From positions 868,001 through 932,000 of the forward strand of contig JAVHJL010000006.1 in NCBI GenBank assembly GCA_036971715.1: a DNA stretch of 64,000 nucleotides, written 5' to 3'. Positions 38,718 through 48,931 of this stretch are shown here, piece by piece. The DNA comes from Arthrobotrys musiformis. Taxonomy: Eukaryota; Ascomycota; Orbiliomycetes; Orbiliales; Orbiliaceae. The number at the start of each line of letters is the position of its first letter. Within the stretch, counting starts at the first letter, position 1. The position numbers and the translations under genes were made by a program. The notes below the pieces were generated by a model that saw only the letters and a program-made list of their open reading frames with translations, made no database searches and was not told the origin of the DNA.

Positions 38718-40783
38718 TTAAGAACCGCTATCCCTAAATGCCCCGCAGGGACAGTCCTTTGGCAGCCACAGGGTATTGTCGATGGGTGTTTCACCGTTGG
38801 CAGCGCGGCAGCGCTCACAGAACCCCGCGTCCCATTTGAAACCATCCCACGTAGGCTCACGGCCCGACTTGCTGGTCGGCTTACTTATGTCCTGCCAGAC
38901 TGCATTGTAAACCACATGTCTGTGAAGGCTTGTACTTCCACGCGAGTATGCGAACAGTTCCAGTTGTGACAGTGCTTCCGTCGTCCCTAGTCTGTCTTTT
39001 GACATAAACGTGGCAAGTACCCCTGCAACAGCCGGCACCGCTATGAACACCATTTTTGTCAGCGCTGCCATAGAAATCTCAAGGAGTATATCGGTATACC
39101 CCGTCGGTTGGGTCTTTCAGGCTGGTGGACAAACCTAGCGAAGCGTCTTGCCAGAGCATGTACTCTGCTGGGAGGTTCCCTGCGGCTAAAATATCTTCTG
39201 CTGGAGCGTATGTTTTTACCCAACTATCCACGTTGTTCACTGCTTTGTAGGATTTGTCTACACCACCAACTGCTAGGAGTTTAGGATACTCTTCCTCGTA
39301 CTGAGGTCGGCCTAGTAAACCCGGATAAGCGTAGATATTATCGTTCTCCTAGAAAGAACCCACCTAAATTAGTGTCTCACATAGCTGGCGCAAGCCGCAA
39401 AGTAGAGAAAGTACACAATACCCCAGGAACTCAAGTCCCAAAGATTCTGAAGGGGTAAAGGAATAATGGAATACCTTGATTGTTTTTAGGGCTGCCGCGG
39501 CTAAAAAAATAACGTTATCCATATTGGTTAATTTTTGTATAGAATGAAGGTAAGCAGTCTTAAAAACACCACCACCGGTTGCAGGGACATCATATATGTT
39601 TACAGTATCCAATACAATGAACTCAGCCTTTGAATTCTCTGCCGTTTTTGCGGTGATACTAGAAAGGGTGCTCATAAGCCCTTGAACATGGTCCAAGTTG
39701 TTGACGTTTCCTTTTGTGTCTGTAACTTTGACGATAATAGGAGTAACCCTTTTCGCAACCCCAGAACTCGAACCGCAAAGTTTACTAAGTATTGCGGTTC
39801 CCAAGGGTACATTCTTGCCTCTGATATTAAGCCTATCCTCCCGCTTTTTGTTGTTCTGCGGATCCGAAAATATAAATTCTACAGACTTACGGTCCAAATG
39901 ATCGAAGTCCTGTAGGAAATGTTGTTGAGTTTATCAGCGCTTCTGTAAGGGCCTCTGTAAATATAATACGGAGGACCTTCAAAAGAAAGATTTCGAGATC
40001 TTGGGGTCACTTACGGTGTGATCAAGGTTAGCGCCACTACCGATAATGTAAACTGTCACCCCTGAACCTTGCGAGTCATCGGTGATATATTGGCATGGGT
40101 TCGGCATAGCAGTTCCTGGATTCAAAGATAATGCACACAATTCTGGTCGAGCTTCCCGAGTCTCAAGGGCACGCCTAACACGCGAGGGTTTATCGTTTTT
40201 GATTGTGAAGGTTTTGGGGTTTTCGTCAATTTCGAGATCTATAGCTGTTTCTGCATAATTGTCGAATGGCGTTGCACTTGATATCTGTATTAAATGCAGA
40301 AATTTGTTAGCAGAAGCGCTTATAATTATGTTTACTCAAATATTGCATAATTATATTACTGTCTATGGTTGAATTATTTTTAGTGAGGGCACTTGCGATT
40401 TTGTTCCATTTTTCAACGACATCCTGCGCAAACTTCTCATCTGAGTTCGCATAAAACCATGCAACGTTGTTCTCAAGGTCGATAATCTTGTTGTTCTTGA
40501 TCTCTGTTGCATCGGACCCCAACTTGGAAGCGATATGCTTGTCAATATCCGTGAACGCTGGATGTTTGCCAAATCCGGGGTTGACAGCGAAAACCCATCT
40601 TTTTTTAGAGGATTCAGCGTCAGGCGGTGCACGTGCTATTAAGGTCTTCGAGGGGGTTCCGTGGGAGCTATGACCAACCTCGGAACCCTCCCTCCCTCGG
40701 AGATCAAACGACGAGACTGTAGCACAGAGCATACACAATAGGACTAAAAGAATGTTTTTTGAGGCCCATGTGTTGCCCTGCAT
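38718..40783 (-). CDS. Degenerate subtilisin-like (S8) protein 2, Asp and His lost
   Basis: Exons complement(40397-40783, 40015-40284, 39475-39909, 39135-39348, 38718-39040), 542 residues. The first intron must use a GC donor (ATC|GCAAGT ... ATACAG): every GT donor nearby is in the wrong phase, and this one joins EKWNKI to ISSATPFD at the same place and phase as DKWDWI to IWDTRP in gene 1. A signal peptide is present (SKNILLVLLCMLCATVSS). S8 landmarks: VTVYIIGSGANLDH has Gly211 where the catalytic Asp belongs; NVPLGTAILSKLCG has Leu255 for His; QDASLAVPAVAGVLA keeps the Ser (434). It ends in the same type of tail as gene 1 (FCERCRAANGETPIDNTLWL) and shares four of its intron positions. It is probably a secreted pseudoprotease that has kept its fold. 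Confidence 0.75.
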
Positions 40784-40813
40784 CTTGATAGGTCTAGTAT
40801 CCCTTTGTGACGT

Positions 40814-40829
40814 CTGGGTACGAGACCAG
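40814..40829 (-). repeat. Copy of the scattered 16-base motif
   Basis: CTGGGTACGAGACCAG, 31 bases before the ATG of subtilase-like gene 2; the reverse complement fits the consensus exactly. Confidence 0.65.
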
Positions 40830-41162
40830 GTCTACCACAATTTGTCTATTCGGGGGAGCGTAAGAGAGAGGTGAGGAAAGGTGGATTTAATATTTCTGAA
40901 GTTGCAGGTAATTCATGAAGAGTCTCATTCCTCGAATGGCTATCTAGGTTTGTATTTATATATCACCTATATCTGCGTAAGATAACTATAATCGAAGAAA
41001 GTATGATTATTCTATAAAGATAAAAATACAACTATCGATAGTGGGAAAGCACAGTTCTGTACCTGGCGACTCGAAGTTAACTCTTTCTTCTTTCTTTTTT
41101 GATTTTGAAAGGTAGCTATGGGCATGTAGGTAGCTGCCTATGCGTACGGTACTCGTCCAGGG

Positions 41163-41375
41163 CTAGTCTCGTACCTGTATAGCCCGCATTTAGTACCTAG
41201 TATACCTGCTTTTTCGCGATTCTTTATGCGCCGCCGCCACCAACAGCGGTATAAAGGGAGCCCTGGTGAGCTGGTCTCGTACCCATGGTGAAGCTTGATT
41301 TATCACGGTTATGGTTTGGAAAATTTCTTCTTGACTTGTTGGTAACGAATGCGCGACGTCTGGGAATGAGACCAG
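41163..41375. repeat. Three further copies of the 16-base motif
   Basis: CTAGTCTCGTACCTG at 41163 (plus), CTGGTCTCGTACCCAT at 41271 (plus) and CTGGGAATGAGACCAG at 41360 (minus). The last shares its GACGT left flank with the copy at 40814. Confidence 0.65.
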
Positions 41376-42527
41376 AATGCGCCAATTACGGATATGTTTA
41401 GTTGCGCTTGAAGCTGACGATATCCTTCCTACCTGCGTGTGCATTGTAGACGGTACTGCAGTGGGTCAGTATATATATATTGTATGGCTGTGGCTGTGAG
41501 GGACATTGCGACTTTGTGAATTCAAGTCCGTTTGAAATTGGTGAATCACGACAACGATATATAAGCTTAGGGAATTCGTTGTGGTTTTATTGTCGCATCA
41601 ACTTTTCGGGAAGGATAAAATGCACGTATGGGTATTCGGGCAGGGGCGTAAACCAAGTTAGCTAATCGCTCTTTATCAAAGAGGCACACCATACCTATCC
41701 CGCTACCGCATATCATTATCGTAGGGTCCATAGCTATCGCTAATTACTACTACTACCTTGATCACCAATATTATCTTGGTCGATGTAGTAATGTTGTTAA
41801 TTGACTGTAAATGTGTTTGAGAAAACGTTGGCGGCGCAACTTGAAAAGCGGGAAATGTTTCACAAATTGGAGGCTCTTTGGTTTTGCTGGTCTAGAGCGA
41901 ATGGTTTTGCTAGCTTCCTAAGTCTAGCTTAGTTTAGTGTCTAGCTCATGCGCTGCGGATGCATCCTGAAATACGGAGTACTCGTAGCTATAATCCGTAA
42001 GTTTGTGGCAACGTTGCATCATAAAAATAGTCAGTAGGCCCAATGCAGATTTGGTGTCCGTAAGGCAGCTCGGCTTCCGTTTCTAGGCCCTAAATTGTGC
42101 TGGGGATTTTAAGATGGGAAAGTGCCTCGCGAGCCTTAATGTATTACAAGGATGAAGAAAATTATGACGAAACGGTTATTCTGAACTTTACCGGACAAAC
42201 ATGTATCGACGAGAGGCGCTGTGGATTGCGCCAGGTTTGACATGGATGGGGTGGGCTTAGCCCGGACCTAAGCATAAATTTGCCGACGGTGCTGGTCTTT
42301 CTCGTAGATCTGGAAACCATGGGTCATGGTCACCCGTTACTCGTGGCACATAAATAATGAGCGGAAGCCGATGGTCAGGGTAAGATCTCCTCCATGCGCA
42401 CACTCAAACATTATAACGCTCATGCGCTCATCTACCCTTCGAATTTTGAACGTTCTTTTGCCGCAAAATCGAATATACATACAGATCTGAAACTTACATA
42501 TATTGCGATCGGTCTCGGTATCGCGCT

Positions 42528-43881
42528 ATGCCATCTAGATCATCGGGGAAACAACCAATGTCAAACGGATCCTCCTGGAATGGCGAGAGCTCGTCGAGCG
42601 GCGGTGGTGGCGCCACACAAGAAGGCCCAAGGGACCGTAATTCGAAGATTGACGCCATTTTAGCAGCAGCCCCGCGCCTATCTCTTCTTGACGACGAATC
42701 TTTGCAACCCCCTTCCTATGATGATGCTAACAGCATCCGTTCGGGGTTCCTGCCAGCCAAATCTTCTAGCCTGCAAGATGACATTGGTGTTGGTGTTCAG
42801 GATGCCATTGAGTTTGAGGTTTGTAGTAATGCATATGCGCACATTCTTGGCCCAATTTTTACAACAACAACACTTCTCAAACGGAATAACTGATTGGGAT
42901 CTGGCACAATTAGTATGCATTTCAGGTAGCGCAGTCCCACGCAGAACTGGCAACGAGCGTCGTTCGCCGCCCAGGTTCGAAAACTACGGTTCTTGCTATC
43001 CAAAGGCTAGCTCTAGGCTCCCATAAGCCCAATCTCCAAGCCGCCACAACTTTTAAACTAACTGCGGTGCCTCTCGCAGCGAATCAGCTAGAGCTGACTG
43101 CGAGGGCGAGTGCTGAAATGTCTATGCGAAGCATACAGATCGGGATGCTGGATATTGCGGAGGACGACCCGGATATCCAATGCGGGATGATAGATTGGTC
43201 GGAGAGAGGCTTGGGGGTGAGTGGCTGTGGCAATATCGGGTCCTTGTGCAGTAATGCTAATATATCTCGGGTTAGAGTGCAACGGGTTCTGGAACGGACT
43301 TGCCACCCGTTTTCTTCGAAAGATCTTACCCCTTGCCGCCTGATATATTGATGTTTTTAAACACATTCTCCTTCAAAGGGAACAGTTCACGCAGGGTTAG
43401 GGCTTCCACAGTAGGTAAGATTGTCGCCGAAATCCATAGAGTGAGATCCAAGAAAAAGGTCCAAGTATGCTGAACAGTCATTTTAGGAATTGGACAGCAA
43501 GGCTTTAACGCTAGATTTATAACGGGTCCCGGCTCAATTCTCGATGCGAAGGCAGCTTGGGTCGCAATCCCAAAAGACTCTTTGAGATTTGACTGCGGAG
43601 TTTTTGAAATTACCTCAAAGCCTTCGTCTTCAGTAGCCACGGGAAGTGTAAACTTTACAAAGTGGAAGTTCCCCAAAAAACAGCCACCTAATGTTTTTAT
43701 CGGCTTATCTGGGTTCGATCGGGATTTATCCCGCCCGTTTAGGCATTCCGTGGCTGTCACTGGGAAATCGCACGAAGGATTCAGTTGGACAGTCAGAAAC
43801 TGGGATGAATCCACAATATCGCTTTCGTGGGGCGCAGTTATATCTTGGATCGCGATCGCGAACCCTATTAATGCGGCCTAA
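42528..43881 (+). CDS. H-type lectin repeat protein
   Basis: Exons 42528-42818, 42926-43216, 43276-43414 and 43487-43881, 371 residues. Introns end CAG, TTAG and TTTTAG; phases are 0, 0 and 1. The N-terminus (about 90 residues) is Ser/Gly-rich, disordered and without a signal peptide. Three H-type lectin-like units follow. Unit 1 (about 112-175) is weak and ends MRSIQIGMLDIAEDDPDIQC. Unit 2 (about 181-265) has PPDILMFLNTFSF and, across the third intron, RVRASTVGIGQQGFNARF with WVAIP. Unit 3 (about 275-368) is the clearest: TGSVNFTKWKF, QPPNVFIGLSGFDRD, EGFSWTVRNWDES and AVISWIAIANP. H-type lectins bind GalNAc/galactose-type sugars as trimers, as in Helix pomatia agglutinin. The lack of a leader suggests a cytosolic or unconventionally released lectin, a common form of fungal defence lectin. 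The minus-strand frame across 43326-43814 is its shadow. Confidence 0.75.
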
Positions 43882-46298
43882 TGATGCATGATGTCCTCTC
43901 ACGCCCAAAATTCACTTTATGAGCCTACAAGAATTTTTCAGTTTATTTATGAATTAGGATCCAGATTTTGGTTAATGTTTTATCAGAACCTAATGGTGCC
44001 GGCGACTATCGTGTTTCTCCATTTCTCTATCCCTTTTGTTTTGCGACTATAGTGGCTTAATGTAGTTACCTATCCTGATGATGGTTGAATAGTCTCAATC
44101 AGGCGACCGAAAACCCCCGCACAGCTTTTCAAATTAAGGTTTAAAAGAGAGATATTTTCTTGCCAAAGCTCGAGCTCGTGTAATTATCCGTCGGACAGTT
44201 AACGTTGGCGAAGCCTATTGGGCCTGGCATGAGGCCAGGGCCTTCATAATCAGGCGCCAGCTGTAGCTGTCAATTTTCTTGTTTTATCTTAGAAGTGCCT
44301 TAGATTGAAAGGTTACACAAAGCTAGCTTGGGTGGCTGCGTGCACATGGAATATCGAATACGATATCAAATCAAGGCCAAGGGCTAGAATTTCATTGGGT
44401 AATTTTCCCTGGGCTTTATTGGACCCATACTATTTGTTAGGACAGGAACGTTGATCCAAATCTAGTCTGGGGATCCAAATCCAGATTAGCCGTTAGCTTT
44501 GGAGCTTTGGCCTCAAGTCTAGACATCATATTAGATCAGTTTGACAACGCAACAAGATTAATTTCATCGGATATCTTTAACCTACAAGCGAAAGCGCAGA
44601 GTGAGTTTCTCCCTGGATTTATAATCAATTTGCTAGCCCTATTGGTTTTTGTTAGTAAGTATATACACTGCAAGAAAGGTTCACTATCTCCTAACGCTCT
44701 GGTGGTCTGAATACGAAACAACTACCGCAACTAATACTGCAAATCTTGCAAAAAGAATCGATCGCTACGGTGATATCATGCTTTCAGGGGCCCTGGTGCT
44801 ACCCCGGTGTATGAGACAAGTGTTACCGCATTCCGCCCATGGAACCTGCTAGTGATTCATCACCTAAATAATAGGTGTAGAGCAAGCCGAGTTATGTTGA
44901 TGGCTGAAAATGTTTTCTAGACTACTTCGAAGCTTCTAGAGTGGATACGTATATCCATACGTTAATTATAATATGCATCGCGAAATACAAAGAGCTCGCT
45001 CTTCATAACATAACATATATCGCTTGAATGGAACCTAGATACCGAGATTATTTCTTAATACCTTTACAGAAGCTCCTATCCCGCTGCTATAGGGTATTAA
45101 TCCTGCACTAGTAGGAATAGCTCGCGATATATGATCAAAAGCGGTTCGAGATTTTACAGGGCGGGTTCGTTTCCCGGACTTTGGCCGATCGACAGGTCTT
45201 CCTTCAAAAAGCTCTACTACACACTGCGAAATAAGCGCTTTTGGGTTCGAAGGTGTTAGTAAGTTGGAGTCTTCCCGTCAATTGACCAAAAGGCCAAAAG
45301 ACGGGTTGCAAGTCCCCTGAATACTTTCCTAGCCTCTACAAGGGCTAATAAAACCCTCAAACTCAGTTTATGGTTAACCGTGCTTTATTGCATTATAAAA
45401 TACCCATGGACCAACATAAAACTTAGACGTGATCCTTGTAAACGTCACTAACACGAGGAGGAACTGCCAAATCCACAACGTGCAACACTAACGAGTTCGT
45501 TAAACCTGTCAAAATGCCTGCTAGGGGTGTGGTTGGTTAGTTATATTGGTGTACGAGCTCCTTCGCAAAGCCGTTTAATACACCCATTGTTATAAAACCC
45601 AGCGACCTTCTAATGCTTGTATTAATTCCCTGAAATTCAAAAACCAACTCAGCTTACATCATGCTTCAGCAAAGGCAATCACTACCATATAGAATCGAAC
45701 GACACTGTAGCTACCAGGTCTACAAAATACCGCATAGACGGACGAGAGATCGACCCCACGCGGCACGGCTCTTTTGAAACTCCATGGGATGTTAGATCCA
45801 ACACCAGTACCAGCAGGGTGTATTCGGAGGCCCTCAAATTTCATCGACGGTTCGATTTTGCGCCGAATGAACGAGGTAAACAGGATCTTGCTTCGACATC
45901 GAAATTGGAAGGGGCATCGTGGGAGTATCTTGTTATCCACTGTTGACAGGCATTGTCGACTTGTGTACATAATTCTATAGAGTTCTAGATCTTGAAAACG
46001 ATATGCCGCGAATACGCACATAAGTTATGTGTAAGTATATATCGCATGTAAATGTACATGTTATTCATGACTTCTAACCATATAACAATATACATATCCA
46101 CCCTGTATATATCCGAATTTTCATGCGAGAAAGTTGCACTTTAAAGCCTTTACCGGAACTTCCAGTTCCTCGCCCCCATCCCTCTGCCGAATTCAGAATA
46201 TATTACTATATAAATTTCTGTATAGGGACTCTCAGATTATCGAAACACCGAGATACAAGATTCAAAGAAGACAATCCGTTTTATATCTATATTACAAC
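43882..46298. other. Intergenic region, no supported gene
   Basis: Short frames at 44507-44710 (plus) and 45659-46021 (minus) have no recognisable domain. The right end carries the TATA box of the next gene. Confidence 0.45.
46207..46214 (+). promoter_or_regulatory. TATA box of the 46299 gene
   Basis: TATATAAA about 90 bases before the ATG of the secreted-protein gene. Confidence 0.5.
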
Positions 46299-47186
46299 AT
46301 GAAGTTTCTACCATTGGCAGTATCCATTTGGGCTGCAGTTGCGGCGGCAGTTCCGCCGGTATGTTGAGCGAAACTTTTGGCGCCTTGATATGATATTAAT
46401 ATGGCTTAAAAGTATTCTTGTAGCAGAGAACTAATTTTTGAATTTGCAACTGCATGTATATAGGCCCGGCGCTCAGCGGGCGGGAAAAAAGACCCAGCCA
46501 TCTTAGACTTCGAAGCCTTACGCCTCGACAAACCACAGGGCAGCACAAACCAATACTATAAGTGGTATGACAACATATTTGAGGATCACTGGGGAGACCG
46601 TTTCGACATCGGGTACACCCAGTTTGTCGAGGAAATGCTCCGCAAAGGCTGGGAAGGCGGCGAAATATATCGCCAAGGGCAAACTTGCAGGGAGAGGGTC
46701 ACGCCGGTCGACTCAGATCCGGACTACACAAAGGCCCCACTCGACAGAATTGTTGCCTCGCCCATATTTTGTCATCGTGGAATCATGATTTTGGTTCAAT
46801 ATAACCCGGAATTGGCGACACCACCAGGGGCAAAAGAGGAGAGGCAAATCCCTTGCAAGTCTTACGCCTTCAGAGCATACGAGCTTGCCGCCGCGATTGA
46901 TAATAAATACAGAGGCGCTGATGGAGGTGTCTTCGATCCTATGTTTAGGGGGCGAAAGGCAATTCCGAATGCCCCTGATAATCTAGTTGGGAAGGTATAC
47001 AACCCAGTAGTCACCTTCCAGTGGGAAACATTCACCGAAGTCAACCTTCAGATCGTTGGGAGAACGCGATGGAGTGAGGACCAAAGCGAGTGGATCATAT
47101 TGGCAATCCTCGAGGGTGGCGTAGAAACCTGTCCATTCCGGGTTGATACGTCTACCCCTCCCCCGAAAGAATTGCCCCCTGTGTGA
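46299..47186 (+). CDS. Secreted protein of unknown family, effector-like
   Basis: Exons 46299-46358 and 46464-47186, 260 residues. The intron GTATGT...TATATAG is phase 0, and it separates the signal-peptide exon (MKFLPLAVSIWAAVAAAVPP) from the mature protein, a frequent arrangement in fungal secreted proteins. The mature part begins with a basic stretch (ARRSAGGKK) and is rich in Asp, Trp and Tyr. It contains four cysteines (QTCRER, IFCHRG, IPCKS, ETCPFR), enough for two disulphides. I recognise no enzyme motif. The size, leader, cysteines and location in a gene-poor, accessory-looking region make it a candidate effector; this is inference from context only. Confidence 0.8.
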
Positions 47187-48931
47187 AGTCCCAGACTTGA
47201 GTGACAGGACCTCCCTGTTTTGTATATAGTACAATATCTAAGTTATGCATTAACCTTACTACAACTGTATACTACAAGCTCAACCTTTCTCTTGATTTCT
47301 ACTTGTATATATATAGCTACACATATATAGATAGGTGTTGCCGACGGTATCTATCGATATATATGGGTAATAAGTTGACATTATTCGCGGGACCCTATAT
47401 AGGGAAAATTTAATACGATTGCCTTTAGCACTGGAGAAATCTGTGGGCTTTCAAATAGATCTATAAAAATATCCCTACAGCTGCAGCGTTTGGTTGCGGC
47501 TTGGAGCATTAATTATGGGTGGACAACAAGTAGCCTTAGTAGCCTTGTGTTGTAGACGAAATTGGTGTTGTATATGATATGATACCAGCGGTAAAAAGTG
47601 GATGATTACGATTGCGGCTAGTTAGAGGTAGCCATTACAGGTCCAATATAAAATATTGAAATCAAAGGAAAAGGCGAATCAAAGTTGTCTCTCGGTATAC
47701 CAGGGTACTGACTCAGATCAAATTATAATTTTAATGAACACATGCACCCTGATAACGAGCCCCCATGTCTGTTGGCTTCGGCGTTCATGATCATGTGCTG
47801 CATGTCTACTAGCTACTTCGAACTTCGTACTCATATGAGTATACTGAACATGATATATGATAGGGTACTCATGATTTACCTACCAGTATACCCTTACGTA
47901 CACATGTACTGGGTGAAATTCTATCATCGATTAGTATCTACCCCAGGTAATATGTAGATAGGCTGCTATGAAGACAGCAAATTGCAAAGCTAGGAACTGT
48001 TGGTTTTGCCGGGTGCCTACAGGGACTTTCGTATGCGTGACAGACGGCGAGAACGGTTGGTATCTTCGTAACGAGCCTGGTCCCATACATGTCTGAGGAC
48101 CCGTGCGGGGTTAGCAAAGTACCACTTTGGAATGCGATTCAATTCCGAGTCCGAGATCACAGTTAAGCCCGTCGACGGTTCTTCCCGAAGCTAACGCTTC
48201 ACACAATCAACGGGACAACCCACTGGCCACCGCGGCCGCGCATTCAGAACTTTTGTCGGACCTGCCCTGCTGAGACTAGCCTTGGCAAAACAAGGGCTGA
48301 ATCCAGAGGAGTATGCGAATCGGCAAAATCCATTTTTTGGCCCAAATTCCGTGTCGTGCTTTGACATGTGGCGTTGTATCGTGCTGTTATGATTGGTCTG
48401 CGTCCCGTTAATCTCCACTTCGGTGCGATGTCGATATATCGACATCGACCCACACGCTTGGGATCTAGAGTTGCTCACAAATCTCGCTTTTTTATACCAT
48501 AAAACTGTGAGAAAGAAACGGAAAAAAGAAAATAAAAGAGAACTGGAGGGATATCAGCTAAGCTTTTAAATTTTGTGACAGGTTTGGTTCCATGTATTCG
48601 TTGTTCGGCTGGTTCAACGCTTATCGAAAGCTAACATGGTCTACCGTGCACGTGGGACCAATGGTTATAAAGGAGCCGTGGCCCGTCAAGTCTGTATCAG
48701 TTTCACTTTGGGGTCCCCGCGCCTCGGCCAGCATATTGTACCTGAACTATTCGATTTTCGGATTCGGTCCCTGCTCAGTCGCACCCTTTTTCCCCACAAG
48801 TACTTAAGTGCTATATCATTGAAGTCTTCGCCTTGAGATCAACGTGGTACGGATTTGATACGGTCACTCTTTGTGCGGTCTGGGTACGAGACCTATTAGA
48901 TATAACATTGGTCACTTCAACACCTGCCAAA
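47187..48931. other. Intergenic region, no supported gene
   Basis: AT-rich, with TATATA runs near 47310-47365. One copy of the 16-base motif sits just before the RGS gene start. Confidence 0.5.
48880..48894 (-). repeat. Copy of the scattered 16-base motif
   Basis: CTGGGTACGAGACCT, 38 bases before the ATG of RGS paralogue 2, similar in distance and orientation to the copy before subtilase-like gene 2. Confidence 0.55.

Larger units (their letters stand above)
40784..42527. other. Intergenic region with a cluster of the 16-base motif
   Basis: Four copies of the motif lie between 40814 and 41375. No coding region is supported. The right part is the promoter of the lectin gene. Confidence 0.5.

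Noticed and set aside
43326..43814. 162-codon minus frame
   Set aside because: It is the shadow of the plus-strand lectin exons 3-4, which carry clear H-type lectin motifs.
45120..45180. tRNA-like T arm GGGTTCGTTTCCC
   Set aside because: No matching acceptor, D or anticodon arms at the right distance.
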